64,000 nt of DNA from Mya arenaria (GCF_026914265.1 NC_069126.1:78247232-78311231); one strand, 5' to 3'; shown: positions 11,417 to 24,572, numbered from the stretch's first letter. The notes: generated by a model from the sequence alone, not told the origin. Made by a program: numbers and translations.

Positions 11417-14400
11417 AACAACTACCACTAACAGTGAACACGACAGCACTGTGCATCAATATTGATCATGGCGTCGTTCCTGTCAGACGCCTACGATTTG
11501 TTTTGGGACGAACGCTGGTGGTTTGGATCCAAGATAAATGGAACAAAATATGGCTGGAAGGACCTTGAGAATACTCCAGGATCGGACGTGTATTTTCCAA
11601 AGAGTGTGGATCTACATGGGGCCATTCTTCTTGGGGTATTCATAGTGGTGCTCCGATATTTCCTTGACAAGTAAGCTGTAATATATTATTTGAATAACCC
11701 GAATTGTGGGAAAAGGTAAAACTCTTGTGTAAAATAAAAAAAAACTCTAGAAAATAAAATAAAAACGCTATGTAGCTTCGAAATGTTAAGCACGTGAACG
11801 GAGAATAGCAGAACAAAACATGAGCTTATTTCGCATTATGCAACAAGGTATCTTGTCAAACGAATATGTACATGTAAACACAATATTCCTGCAGGTGATC
11901 ATGATGGCAAGTTAGTCAATATCAATAACATTTCTAGTATGGCAAAGGAATAAAGAGAATGTGCACGAATAGCAATATTGTGAATACTGGTAGATGTAGC
12001 GTACGAACCAGCCGCGCGGATAGCTCAGCTGGTTAGTGTTCCGGTGGCCGTGGGTTCGCGCCCCACACCGGACGCACTTTTCCTCTAGGTTTACTATAAT
12101 GGTGGCGGTAGTATATGGTATGAGTGCCTCTGTCGGCATAAAAGGTTAATGGGGGAGGAGTGTAGTGTGTGTGTGGGGGTAGGAACGTGTGTGGGTAGGA
12201 ACCAGCCGCCCAGTTAGCTCAGCTGGTAAGAGCTCCGTGCAAGTGTTCCGGGGGTCTAGTGTTCGAGCCCCACTTCGGGTGCACTTTTCCTCCCAGGGTT
12301 ACTTTATATATTTAATAAAGATATTTGATAAGATATATTATGAAAAAAAGCGATTGGTTAATGGTTATAACAATGATTTTACGATTCAAACTGATTAACA
12401 AGAATATTATACTATTTGCATTGTGTCAAGAATTTACATAAATTAACAATATATGGTTTGTTTATACTATTATCAAATAAATAAACACACATTGTTTAAA
12501 GGCGAAAAAAACTAAGAAAACCTTTCTAAATTACATGCTTAATTTTCTGCAAATATTTTCTCTCGCTTTGTGCAAACATTAAAAACAGTTGATGGTGTGC
12601 ACAATAAAGAATGCTTTTATGGAATAAGTGCATATCGACAGAGAATCGTGCAGACTCCTGGGAGTTTCTACTCGCACATTTCCCGATGTGTTATTTTTTC
12701 CCTGTCCATATATTTCCTCTGCCCATATCATTTGTACATGGGTTGTATCATTTTCAGATATGTAATATATCCCCTGGGGTATTATCTGGGTATCAAGAGG
12801 AAACGGCCGCTGAATCTGCCAACAATCCCGGCCCTAGAAACTCTATACAAACATAAAGTTAAACCGGACAGCAGGGTGCTACAGGTAAACAACAATGTTC
12901 AATTATGTATGATGTATACTTAATATTTGTTTTAAACCTTTGAATAGGACAATTAGTGTTGGCGCATTCGACGTATCGATTGTTGGCTTGGTCGTGGATG
13001 TTTGCTGTTCAGAGCGATCATAGTTGATCGAGTTCAGTACACATAAACTTAGAATATGAATGTAGTATTGATTCGCGATTAAATAGGCACGAATTGACAC
13101 CTTTTAAGCACAGATTTCATTGTAATTTCGTTTCAATGTATCTGGTATGTAATTATAAAAACGTTTAAACTAAATCTGGTGATCTCCGCGTTCGATAATT
13201 AACAAATCCGGCAAGCAAATTAAGCCATCCATCAGCTTTTAACTTTAACTGTTTACTTTAAACATACAATCAAATGTTCGTGATATATTAGATGAATCAG
13301 ACGTATATGTACAAGTTACAAATGCAATGTCGTTATAGAATAATCTATAACTAGAATGAAATTACAGCAAAGAGACAAAAGTATGAAATGTATCTTGAAA
13401 CACTATCCCATATACACCGTAAAAATGACACGTATATTTTAAGAGGTCAAAAATAAGGTGTTTCCGTGGCAAAAAGTTTCGTGTCATTAATTTTAATCGT
13501 AAAGAGAATTGTTGGTTGTACAGGGGGAAAAGTATGCAAAAACTGTGAAAGATACATGTGTCGTAATCGATATGAAATATCAATTTGTTAGATTCAATGC
13601 GTGGTACACAACGATAACAGTATTATTTAAGTTGTTGTCAATTTGATTTTGCTCTAAGCATTTGTATCATCTGGTGTCTAGTCCCTTTAACATACACAAT
13701 GTGCCCGGGGCTTGGGGCGTGGCCTTACGGTCAATGTTTTGAACATGGATACACCAAATCATTTCCAACTTGCCATATTACTGTCATGTTCTGTTGTGTT
13801 TGTGGACATTCAAGGTACTTGATACGTTTACAGCTCTCACTTCCGCTTAGAGCTGTCAGATTCCCTACACGCGATCGTTCCACATTATCACCTTTAGTGC
13901 ATTAAGCAAATAGCTGCTTTTATTGTATGACCTATAGATGATCCAGTCTCTTATTGATCCAGACAGTCAACGACGAGGACGCATCTCGGTTAATATGACT
14001 TTCTGCAAGTGAATATTAGATTATATTCAATGGCGTATTGATGTGATGACATTGTTACTCCTGGGAGAGGATACTTGACAAATTGCTGTATCAGCCTATT
14101 ACGTTTTAAGTCTTGTTCAACGGATGCTCTTGCACAATCTTCTTTAATTATAATACATGTTTGAACATCCATTCGTACGAACATTTTAAATATCGAAAAC
14201 CCGTGCATAGCTTTTGTCTTTAAATTATTATTGAGGAAGACATAGTTGTGAAAATATTCTTGGTGAACCACTTTGCCTACAGTTCCATTTACACCAGCGG
14301 ACCCAGGGGGTCGCACCCTGAAACAAAAGTAATCAACTTCGCCCAAAATGCACATTTTCGGACTAAAATATGTTATTATTTTCTTGGGACATTACCCCTT

Positions 14401-17400
14401 AACCCCCCTGCCAACTTTTTAAACCAATTAAAAAATCGTTTCTGAGGGGCGGGGGGGGGGGGCGGGGGGGGGCGCAAGAAAAGAGGTTACGCATACGCCC
14501 CCACCCCCACAATTAAGGCCTCCTCTAACGCAAAATCTTGCATAAATGTTTTAATTGATGAACTTGTAATGTCGCTTCATGCTAGTAGGATCATTTAATA
14601 CGATGATGTTTTGAATGTTAGATGTCCGCTTTTATATTGAATATTTGTGACATTCATCCTGATTTATTCTATTTGAAAGCAGGTAAAATGTCTCAAATCT
14701 ATTCACTTTAGAAACGTAACACCTTGTATCTGGATAATAAAAATGTGCCTTTTTATCATTATCACACGACACATGAAAACATAGTATCAATGTTATTTGC
14801 CGCAGAATGTTAAACCAGGGATCGACGTATTCCACCAGCGTTTTCGTTCTAATCTTGTATGTCAATCTATAATTGTATACGCGTATAGTAGGTACCAGTC
14901 ATGAATCTTGTGCATAATAACAGACTGTTTTGATGTTTTGAATAATAAACCCTAATATATACTTCTCTGCTTTAAACATTCGCCTCTCAGATATTGTAAC
15001 TTGACCTGCTATTTTACTAGACGTCGTGTTAAAGCTGCACTCTCACAGATTTGCCGTCTTTACAAGTGTTTTTTTTTTTTTTTTTTTTTTTTTTTTTGTC
15101 CTGGAACGAGCCAATATATGCGAAAATTCATGTAGACCAGTCATATACGACTGCTGCCAAAACATTAGATTACAGATTTTTTTATTTAAGTACAAAAATT
15201 GATGTTTTATGCATTTTTCTTGAACCGTTAGTAAAGGCTTTAGCCATAAAACATTTATTTTGGAACGGAAATATGAAAATCTGCGATCTGATCTTTTGTT
15301 AGCAGTTTTTTATCACTGGTTTGCAGATATTTACGCAAAATTTTGCTCATTCCTAGAAACAAAAAATGAAAAAGTTGTAAAAACGGTAAATCTGTGAGAG
15401 TGCAGCTTTAACTAAATATATCATTTTCTTTATAAACATTCCACATTATTGCTCATAAAATGTTCACTTTTTCAGGGTCTTTCAAAGCAATTAGACATGT
15501 CAGAGAACAGCATACAGAAATGGTTCCGTATCCGTCAGAAGATAGACAGAGTACCTATGATCAAGAAATTTGCTGATTGCTGGTAGGCAAATAGTACTTT
15601 TACTAGTCGCCACGATTGTTTTTTCAACATGCCGAGATTGTTTCGCGAGCAGGGGAGGAGGGTTCAATTAATCAATTCGATTGTTCAACCTTATGCTTTC
15701 CGTAACATAATATTATCAACTAATTGTTTAAGTAACAATTGGCAATTGGTCAATAAACTTAAGTTTTAAATTTTCAGGGAGATAAAATGGCAGGTCAAAA
15801 ACATAATGTATTAAAACTTGCACATTGTTGTAAACGCACTTTGCTCATAGCTTTTACATTCTTTTCAAATCATTTAATGTTTTCATTTAGTGTTTCATGA
15901 TTTGTTTAAATGTAGTATATAATGCCCTTATTTTGATGTACTGTAACAGTCGAACCCGATTGGGTCGAACTCCCAGGGACCGGCGAAAGTACCCCAAGCC
16001 TCGGATAATTCGAGCCAAGCAGAAATGCTGACCTTCAGTATATAAAGAAATCGGTCTTTTATCTCCAGTTCGAGCCAACGAAGAATTCGAGCCAAACGAG
16101 TTCGAGCCAACGGGGTTCGACTGTATTGGGTGACAAGGCATAATAGCAATAAATTGGTTGTCTAATACCGTACGTGTTTTCCTCTATTTCAGTTCCCACT
16201 TCATCTTCTACAGCATCGCCTTCATTTACGGATTAGTGGTTTTATGGGATGTAAGTTATCCTTATTGTTAATTACTTCAGCTGTTAAAACAGCCTTGTTA
16301 GGTATATGGTTACTCAAGAAAGAAGATCATTTGTAGGTATGCATTGTTTCATTAAAACCGCAAAATATATGTGGTAATTATGGCTTCATTACAAGAATCT
16401 TCCATGGCCGAGAGTGTAAGATAGGTTCATCCCGACCCGAGCGTAGGGTGTTTTGCGGAAATGAGGTTTGCCGAGCTTTACGGTCGTTTGATGTTACTCC
16501 AGACTATTGACAAATCAGGTGGCTAGATTTCCAATAAAAATATAAATCAGTTATCTTTGTCAACATCTGTTTTCGATAAAAAGTTTCAACGTCGGTTCTA
16601 ACCTTTATACAAATATATAAACCATTCTTTTTATTTGTTTGTTTTTTAGAAAACGTGGCTATGGGAAACTGGGAATTTTTTCCCTGGATGGCCTAAACAG
16701 GTACTTCCGCTTCGTTAGTTTAATCACTTTCGCAAGATAACCTAAAATATTTTGAATAGAGATTCAAAGATAAACTAGGTTTAATCTGATTATTTAATAT
16801 GTATGCTTTGTGACCTTGTAAGTCTCTCGTGCACAATGCCTGTCAGCTCTAAACCTCGTTCCTCTAACCAGGATCCTCCATCCCCTAACCAGGATCCTCC
16901 TTTCACTAACTATGGCCCTCTTTCCTCTGATAAGGGTCCTTTTTCCTCTGATAAGGGTCCTGTTTCCTCTGATAAGGGTCCTCATTCTTCTAATTAGGGT
17001 CCCCATTTCTCTAATTATGGTCATCTTTCCTCTAATCAGTATCATCTTTCCTCTAATTAGGGTCTTCTTCCCTCTAATCAGGGTCCCCATCTTCTTGTTC
17101 TGGTCCTCCTTCCTCTAATCAGGGTCCTCCTTCCTCTAATCAGGGTACTTGTCTCTGTAATAAGAGTCCTCGTTCCTCTAATCAGGTTCCTCGTTCCTCT
17201 AACCAGGATCCTCCTTCCTCTAACCAGGATCCGCCTTCCTCTAACCAGGATCCGCCTTCCGATTATGATGATCCTCCTTCCTCTGATGGTGGTCCTCCTT
17301 CCTCCTATCAGGGTCCTTTTTCCTCTAATCAGGGTCCTCTTTCCTCTAAACAGGTTTCTCGTTCCTCTTACCACGATCTTCCTTCCTCTAATGATGGTCC

Positions 17401-20400
17401 TCCTTCTTCTTATCAGTGTCCCCATTCCTCTAATCAGTGTCCTCGTTCCTCTCACCAGGATCCTCCTTCTTCTATTGATGGTCCTCATTCCTCGGGATCC
17501 TCGTTCCTATAATTTGGGTCATCTTTCCTCTAATCAGGGTTGTCGTTCCTCTAACCAGAATCGTCCTTCCCCTAATTAATGTCATCCTTTCTCTTATCAA
17601 GGTTCTCCTTTCTCGAATCAAGGTCCTCCTTTCTCGATTCAAGGTCTTCCTTTCTCTAATGAACGTCCTCCTTTCTCTAATCACTGCTCTTCTTTCTCTA
17701 ATCAATGTCCTCCTTTCTGTAACAAATGCCTCCCTGTCTCTAGTCACGATCCTCGATCCTCTTATCAGGGTTCTCATTCCTCTTATAAGGGTCCTCTCTC
17801 TCTAATCAGGGTCCCCGTTCCTATTACCAGGATCCTTTCTCCTTAATGAATAAAACGTTCCCCTGATCAATGTCCTCCTTCCCCTTACCAGGTTTCTCGT
17901 TCCTCTTATCAAGGTCCTTGTTCTTCTAATCAAGTTCCTCCTTACACAAATCAAGGTCCCCCTTCCTCTTTTTAAGGTGCTCATTTCTCGAATGAAGGTC
18001 CTCGTTGCTCTAATCAGGGTCATCGTTCCTCTTATCATGGTCCTCGTTCCTCTTATCAGGGCCCTCGCTCCTCTTATCATGGTCCTCGTTCTTCTTATCA
18101 AGGTCATCGTTCCTCTTATCAAGGTCATCGTTTCTCTAATCAAGGTCCTCGTTCCTCTGTTCATAATCCTCGTTTCTCTAATCAATATCCTTCTTTCTCT
18201 GATCAAGGTACTCATCTCTCTATTCAAGATCCTCGTTCCTCGAATGAAGGTCCTCGTTCCTCTTTTCAGGGTTCTCGTTTCTCTAATCAGGTTCTATATT
18301 TATCGTGTTTCTATTATATTATTTAAGTGACACTACGAAATAAATTCATGGCAGACAGAATGTACTTCTTAAAATACCTTATCGATTTTTTTCGCACAAC
18401 ACATATACAAGTCACTGATCAATAACCTTAGTATAAACTTTATTTATCTTTCAGCACGTTGTTCCAGAACTTTACTATTATTACCAGATGGAGCTTGGGT
18501 TTTACTGGGGACTTATATTCACCTTATGCTTTGACCACAGACGTAAGGTAATATTCGCATTGTAGATTGAACGACCTTGTCGTTTAACGAAACTATTTTA
18601 TACATGACTGGTTTGTAGATATGATCAGGAAACTTAGCACATGAAACAGGAAGGTATTTTTGCAGTCTTTCTCCACAGGGGGTACAGCCGTCTGTTTCAA
18701 TTTGTTTTCCCTATAAATCATCGTTCTTCAGTTCAAGTTTCTAAACTCTACATTGACATGTGATAAGGTTTAAGGTATAATGTTCAATCTATTGTTTTGA
18801 CAAAATAAAAGTCCTTTTTACTAGGGATGTAAACGAATGGCAAAATTGATATTCGAATATTTGGTAATTCTTTCGAACGAATATTCGAATATTCGATTAC
18901 CAAACTACATCTTTTAAAAGTTGTAGTAAACTGTTATAATATTCGCTAAAGTAATAGCCGTGGCCTTTTAGTTCTACCTTGTCGTAACCACTACACGCGG
19001 CGGACCCTGAATCTCACTTAATGAGCCTCTAAAATTCCTCTTTTTTAAAAAAGACAAAAGGTAATACATTATGATAAAATAAATCATATTCCTCTGCCTT
19101 CATATTTGTAAACAACGTGAACTTAGATGGATTTCTGGTCAAATGGCGTTATACGCCAATGGTGGGTCTTTCCGTAGGACGAACATCCTCGTTCTGGGAT
19201 TGACCTCTACTAAAAATATGGAAAAAAACAAACCAACTCGGGAACTAGTTAATTCCTTAATTGGTAGAGGCATTTAAAGTTACCGAAACTATTTGGATTT
19301 TTGTGTCACTTGTCTTACAACCAGTTATTGTTAAATTACGGGGACTTTTTATAGTACCCTACGATATGTCCCTAAATGACATATGACGCGTGTATAGCGT
19401 ATTGTCATCACATTAACACCTCAGGTATTATGGGACAATCGTTGTAAAACAAAGAAAAACGTTTTTACTGAAGAACTTAGTATGCTTGCAGACCAGGTTA
19501 TTGTATTGATTCACAATATATTATTATTAATAACCTCGAAGATCGTCGATCGGCCTGATTGTTCAAAACTATGTTAAAGTATGTATATACATCCAAAAGT
19601 GTATATGTCGATTGTGTATCTGTGTATATTGTTATGGCTGGTACACATATGTATATACATCCAAAAGTGTATATGTCGATTGTGTATCTGTATACAATGT
19701 ATATATTCATCCAATAGTGTCAACGTCAATTTTGTATCTGTGTATATTGTTGTGGCTGGCACACACATGTATTTACATCCAATAGTGTATTTGACGATAA
19801 TGTATCTGTGTATATTGAAATGGCCAGTGGCCTTATAGCGAATAAATGATTGTCATTGCCATTTCCATACATATGTATCCACTTCTAATACTAATATTTT
19901 CATTCTTTGCAGGACTTTATGGAGATGATAATTCATCATATTGCTACAATGTTCCTCATTTACTTCTCGTGGCAAATTAACTTCGTGCGAACTGGGTCGT
20001 TAGTTCTGTTTGTCCACGATGCTGCTGATCCTTGGCTCGCGGTAAGTATGAGATTTTGTTGCCAGTTAAGACAAAGTTTAGAAATAGTGTAAACTCGTAA
20101 ACCGACGCTTGGTGGCATTTACAGTGTTGCTTTTACCACTTTTGTCAATGAACAGCGTAAATCTAACGAGGCTGCTATTTACGTTTTGTGTATCGTATGT
20201 TCCTGCCTGATCCTTTATCCAGATTGATTACTTAAGAATGAAATTATAAAAAAAAACACGCCTGTATTGCTTCTAGATACGGTACTTTTAGTTCCTGATA
20301 TACTTTTTTAACATCAATTAGAATTGAAAGTAGCGATATCCACTATGTTTTAAGTATAAGTGTAGATCGGTACTAACAGTACTTGTTTCATTTAGAGCTG

Positions 20401-22357
20401 AACTATAATTCGTGGGGTGAATGTCAGAAGATGTTAAAACCGTCTATATTTCAATGTCCGTAAGTTACTTGCTTCTGGCATTAACCGACGTACTCGTGTT
20501 TAAAGCCGTACTCTCACAGATCGACAAAAAATGTTTTCAAAACGGTCAATCTTTGAGAGAGTAGCTTTAATGTTGCCAAGATGAAAAACATTATCTTTTA
20601 TTTAAGAATTGTTTTGACCGATGATATTTGCTCAACGTTATGCTGTTATTTTTTCAGCTGAGTAAGGCAACAGATTATTTGAAATGGGATTCTGCCAAGA
20701 CTGTTTGTTTTGTCACTTTCCTGGTTGTGTGGATATCAACTCGGCTGGTTTATTTCCCGTTCTGGTACGTGTTTGAATTGTCATATAGCGTAAACTATAT
20801 TACAAGAAATACTCATTGAAACATCTAGTTTTAATGGCAAGATATCGATGATAATTGATTGTTACAGTGTAGGATCGTAATGCATTTTACCGAGTGAGTA
20901 CCAAAAGTTATATTTCACGAGTGGCGCACTTTCGATGGTCTAGAGGTGAAATATATATTGCGATCTTACACTGAAACAAACATTTTTTTCTTCTATTTAT
21001 TATATGCCTAAATCGGAGTTAAAAGTCATTAAGTTACACTTTTTTCACGAGTTTAATTTATTCCAGAACAAACACAAACGTCAGATATTATTACAGCTAT
21101 TTAAAAGGAACACCATTTTACAAATGAAAGTATTGTATTCTTTAAAATTTTCAGTGTTGGTTATTAATTTTATTTTATTGTTTCAGGGTTTTACATGCTA
21201 CAACTTTCGGGAATTTCCGTGAAGGTCAACTTGAACAATATTTTCCTGTATATTTCGTCTGTAATGTACTATTGTACACCCTTATGGTTTTACATCTATT
21301 TTGGAGCTATAGTATTGGAAAAATCGCGTTCAAGACTTTGGAAGCGAATGGGGAGGTATGTATGACTAATGATTTTGTTTTACTTTTGTTACTTTATTCT
21401 GTCAAGGGCCTTAAAACTTGGTGTTTAAAAAGAGAATACCTTGCAGACGCCAAAATCGAGGTAGTTCTTTCAACCAGTGTAAAGGGGAATCTAGCCACCT
21501 TTATGTGGTAGTGGTCGTGGTGGTCATTTATACTCGCACTCGGGTAAGGCCCTTTCGGCGTGTGCATCGATAAAATTGTTAGTCATATTTGTTTTTTGGA
21601 GCATATAGGACAGACAGATTGTACCCCTGTTTAAAGAGCTACCATGTACGTGCACAAGATTGCACTGTCAAACGAGACCCCCCCCCCCCCCATTTAACGT
21701 CCCTGTCGGAAGACGATTAGCATTTCGTCTTCATGGTGCGGCGAGGAATCGAACCAGCGACCCTGGCTTGGCAGTCAAGTGTGTAATTACTAGACCATGT
21801 ATCAGCCACCTTTAGTGGGCAAAGATAGCTGAAAAACTATCTCAGTCTCAACACCATACATCTATTCCATTTATTAAAGAAAGTTACAATCATCTTCAAA
21901 ATATCTTCACCACCCAACATCAATAACAAGCAGGTCCATCAATATTCATTCAAACATAGTATCACCCAACCACGAACTATTTTTCTCGCAACCACGAACT
22001 ATTTTTCAACTTAAAGCTCTTTTGAACACTTTCAGCGTTAAAAGCTACACTATTTAATTGTGTTTTGGTATACCAGAGAACATATCACATGATAATATAA
22101 TTACATATAATAAATATCTTTGTAATTGCTAGTATCATGTAGTGACACACACGAAACTCACACATCAGATGCCTTTATTTTTTCATCTTACATTTTAATT
22201 ATCGATATTGTTGTGTTATGTGTTTCAGATAAAAGACATCAGAAGTGATTTTGAGAACGATTCCGATTTCGAAAAGAAGTCGTGCAATGTGCATACGACT
22301 AACGACTGCAATGGAAATGCACACGATCCATGTAGCAATGGAAATGTCCATTCCTGA
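11417..22357 (+). CDS. CERS: Ceramide synthase (Lag1/TLC family), complete, 10 coding exons
   Basis: It makes (dihydro)ceramide from a sphingoid base and acyl-CoA in the ER membrane. Coding exons are 11468-11670, 12758-12884, 15476-15582, 16193-16250, 16650-16700, 18455-18547, 19913-20041, 20658-20764, 21187-21355 and 22229-22357. All junctions are GT-AG and phases agree, giving 390 residues, the usual family length. The ATG at 11468 follows a likely acceptor at 11416, so a non-coding 5' exon probably lies upstream. The N-terminal DLFWDERWWF and NGT sequon (Asn24) suit the lumenal start. Residues 100-145 form a Hox-like segment ending KWFRIRQK and KKFADC. The Lag1 motif is in exon 7: DFMEMIIHH with His221-His222, then HDAAD at 248-252. 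The tail is acidic (IRSDFENDSDFE), a plausible phosphorylation region. Which mammalian CERS it matches cannot be told. Confidence 0.95.
12008..12160 (+). mobile_element. tRNA-derived SINE in CERS intron 1 (first)
   Basis: The A box TAGCTCAGCTGGTTAGTG and B box GGTTCGCGCCCC are well spaced, followed by GGACGCACTTTTCCTC. The acceptor arms do not pair well, so it is a tRNA-derived element and not a tRNA gene. A related copy follows within 50 bp. Confidence 0.75.
12200..12310 (+). mobile_element. tRNA-derived SINE in CERS intron 1 (second)
   Basis: The A box TAGCTCAGCTGGTAAGAGC and B box GTGTTCGAGCCCC are followed by the same GTGCACTTTTCCTC tail as the copy at 12008. Both are preceded by GAACCAGCCGC, suggesting a tandem pair or one duplicated insertion. 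Confidence 0.75.
13350..13692 (-). mobile_element. Inverted-repeat element, family C (diverged copy)
   Basis: It contains GCAAAAACTGTGAAAGATAC and GATTCAATGCGTGGTACACA, counterparts of the family C copy at 3264. It ends ATCATCTGGTGTCTAGTCCC followed by TTTAA, which is the family terminal repeat. The left end is diverged and its boundary approximate. It lies in CERS intron 2. Confidence 0.6.
14443..14512. repeat. G-rich tract followed by C-rich tract
   Basis: Runs of G interrupted by single C, then CCCCCACCCCCAC within 40 bp, lie in CERS intron 2. The tract could fold into G-quadruplex on one strand or hairpin across both. This is low-complexity sequence. Confidence 0.85.
15029..15411. mobile_element. 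MITE family A with perfect 22-bp terminal repeats
   Basis: The ends TTAAAGCTGCACTCTCACAG.. and ..CTGTGAGAGTGCAGCTTTAA are exact inverted copies over 22 bp. The 383-bp interior is AT-rich, has a poly-T run of about 27 bases near the left end and no coding capacity. Relatives lie at 20500-20570 and 62015-62345. It sits in CERS intron 2, 64 bp upstream of exon 3. Confidence 0.85.
15946..16128. mobile_element. Pogo/Tigger-like MITE
   Basis: The ends are CAGTCGAACCCGATTGG and CCAACGGGGTTCGACTG, with TA at the right junction. The interior repeats TTCGAGCCAA three or more times. The ends resemble pogo/Tigger terminal repeats, which is family knowledge. No transposase is present. It lies in CERS intron 3. 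Confidence 0.7.
16396..16490 (+). repeat. Dispersed repeat, family E (copy 1)
   Basis: It starts ATCTTCCATGGCCGAGAGTG and continues through CCCGAGCGTAGGGTGTTTTG and GAGGTTTGCCGAG. The same block occurs at 33908-33990 and, as a palindrome, at 37738-37877. It lies in CERS intron 4. Confidence 0.8.
16850..18305. repeat. 21-bp minisatellite in CERS intron 5 (~69 copies)
   Basis: The unit contains CCTCGTTCCTCTAATCAGGG plus one T. Because 21 is 7 codons, the minus strand reads as long Arg-rich frames (TLIRGRR repeats) and the plus strand as Leu-rich frames. Frames shift between blocks and lie inside an intron of a well-supported gene, so they are not genes. The pyrimidine bias of the plus strand is strong. 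Confidence 0.93.
18823..18925. mobile_element. Possible hAT-type terminal fragment
   Basis: TAGGGATGTAAACGAAT followed by repeated ATTCGAATAT palindromic blocks resembles the terminus of hAT-derived MITEs. No second terminus was found, so this is weak. Confidence 0.35.
19560..19835. repeat. ~68-bp tandem repeat, ~4 copies, CERS intron 6
   Basis: Copies share ACATCCAAAAGTGTATATGT and GTATCTGTGTATATTG, and two share ATGGCTGGTACACA-like ends. The short frames across it are artefacts. Confidence 0.85.
20500..20570. mobile_element. Miniature family A derivative (71 bp)
   Basis: TTAAAGCCGTACTCTCACAG at one end and GAGAGAGTAGCTTTAA at the other are diverged family A termini separated by only about 30 bp. 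It is either an internally deleted MITE or two merged ends. It lies in CERS intron 7. Confidence 0.65.
21676..21812 (-). mobile_element. tRNA-derived SINE fragment in CERS intron 9
   Basis: On the minus strand there is an A-box-like TGGTCTAGTAATTACACA and a B box GCTGGTTCGATTCCTCGCC, then a 13-base G run (C on plus). It reads as a decayed tRNA-derived repeat. Confidence 0.6.
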
Positions 22358-22589
22358 TTGTACACTAAAATAGACAACACAATATTTATCACATGCTATA
22401 CCTTGTTCTTGGCTTCGTGTAACAATCACGTATTGTTCTGTTTTACACATGTGTAATGTAGCAATATCACTCCGCACGTGTGCACACAATTTAGTTTGAC
22501 TTGCTTTACTGGTAGTATTCAAGAAAAGCATAATTATGTTTATTTATCATTTCGTTTTTAAGTCGACTATTCGAAGAATAATGGAGGGC

Positions 22590-23500
22590 CAAACTTATCG
22601 CTTCGGCGTTGGCGTCCGGTTAAAGTTTTAGGGCAAGTTGGCATTTCCAGTTATAACTCCAATTTCCTTCGTTCAATTCACTTCATACTTTACACAGTTG
22701 TTTATGATCACACAATCAGATTATATAACTATATATCACCCCAAATATAAATTATGGTCCAGCAACTTAAGTGAACGTTTTAGGGTACGTTGTGTCTGGT
22801 TCAAGTATTAGGGCAAGATGTGATATTCACTGATAACTACAATACTCTTTATTCAATAACTGCATACCTAACACAATTGTTAACGACTATTATACGATTA
22901 GGTTACACAACTCCATGTTTTCCTTAATACAAATTATGGCCCTTGATCAAATTTGGATAAAGTTTTTGTGCAACTTAGTATTTTAACTGAGATGTCAATA
23001 CCGTTCATTCAATGTACTTCAATCCTGACACAGTTGTTCACCGCCACAAAACCATAAGGCCGGGTTTGAACTCAGACCTCAAACGCCATTCATTCAATGG
23101 AGTTTATGCGTCACACAGTGATTACGACCAGCTTACAACTGTGTTACATAACACCGTATTATCCTTTATACATATTATTGCCCTTGATCGACTTAAAATT
23201 TGGTTAAAATTCAAGGGCAAACTTGAGTTTTGAACTCAGATCTCAAATACCGTTCATTTAGTGGACTGCATACATGTGTTCATGGCTATCACATTATTAG
23301 GTTACATAACTCATTCGATAAGGTTTCATTACTCATTCAATGGTTCAGTTCACATGGATTATTTTACTTATATGCTTGATGTTTTAGTCATAAATAATGT
23401 TGCCATGTTTTATACATTTTATATAGAAACAAATCTATCTATATATCTAACTCCATATCAACATTATTACAAATGATGGCCCTTGTTAAGACTTTTTTTA
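22590..23500 (+). repeat. Degenerate ~180-bp tandem repeat downstream of CERS
   Basis: Five diverged copies share GGGCAA(G/A) near the start, a TTCATTCAATG..CTTCAT block, ACACAGTTGTT..GA, and TATGGYCCTTGATC. It may overlap the CERS 3' UTR; no polyadenylation site was identified. Confidence 0.6.
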
Positions 23501-24463
23501 CTTTTTATATTGTTAATTTTTGACACTTTTTTGGATTGTTTTGACAGGAAATACAAAACAATACAGCGTCCAATTTTAAGGCAAAGCGTCGTGTAGTTAA
23601 GAAGGCTTTCCTCAGCTATGATTGTGATACAGGTTTATTTGAATCAAGTAGTTAGCTTTATTTAAATTATCAGATGAAACCGTGATACTTTATTTGTTTA
23701 TTTGTTGAAAAAGATTGTAAAAATCTTTATTCTTTTTGTATTTAATCAGAAAAAGACATCATAAACATACTACAAAATAACGACGTCACCGGATGTGAGT
23801 TCACATTGAAAAGAAAGGAAATATTGAGTATTTAGTCTCGTTTCCTGATATATCCTGAATATGCACCCAATTTGGAATGTAGTCTATTTATTATGCCAAA
23901 TATTAAACACGTTTTCCCTTACATCTTCATTTCAGTTATTTACCTTTAAAAGTCGCATCAGCTGCAAGAAATGTGACATACACTTTTTTTTACTTACATA
24001 CAGCGTATACATGTACGAGTATGGTGTAAAACTATTCTGTTTCGCATTATATTTCACTTAGAAGCTATCAGATTATTAATCAAGTAGATGGTCGGGTTGG
24101 CGTACCTGCTAGTAACAACCCGTACGGTAACAAGATGCGATAACAAACTGGACCCAATACTAAAGTCAAATTTCAATCTAAATCTTTACTCATTTAACCA
24201 AATAACATGAAAAATTATTTAAACTTATGTCGTTTTTCACACCTTAATATAAACGCATTCTCTTACAGTATATTGAGATTGAGATTGAGATTTCGTTTCA
24301 GTATTTTGTGATATTGAAGCCTGTTTTCTAATCCTCACTGAGGTATACACTTAATGCACTAAAGCAGGCCTTGTTTTGATACTTATTGGTCTCAGATAAG
24401 GCGCTCGGGTCAAATGATAAAGAAAGGATGATGCCGATTCAAAGAAACTGGATTTGAATAAAA

Positions 24464-24572
24464 AATACTCCGTTTCTAAATACTTCGTTTCTAAATACTC
24501 CGTTTCTAAATACTTCGTTTCTAAATACTCCGTTTCTAAATACTTCGTTTCTAAATACTCCGTTTCTAGCAC
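24464..24572. repeat. 15-bp tandem repeat (~7 copies)
   Basis: The unit TAAATACTTCGTTTC alternates with TAAATACTCCGTTTC, so the true period is a 30-bp dimer. The minus frame reads LETEYLETKY repeats, which I regard as an artefact. Confidence 0.9.

Noticed and set aside
12008-12300. Two functional tRNA genes
   Set aside because: A and B boxes are present but acceptor and anticodon arms do not pair properly, and each copy has an identical non-tRNA tail, as in SINEs.
16794-18330. Arg-rich (TLIRGRR) and Leu-rich frames as genes
   Set aside because: They arise from the 21-bp array inside an intron of a well-supported ceramide synthase gene.
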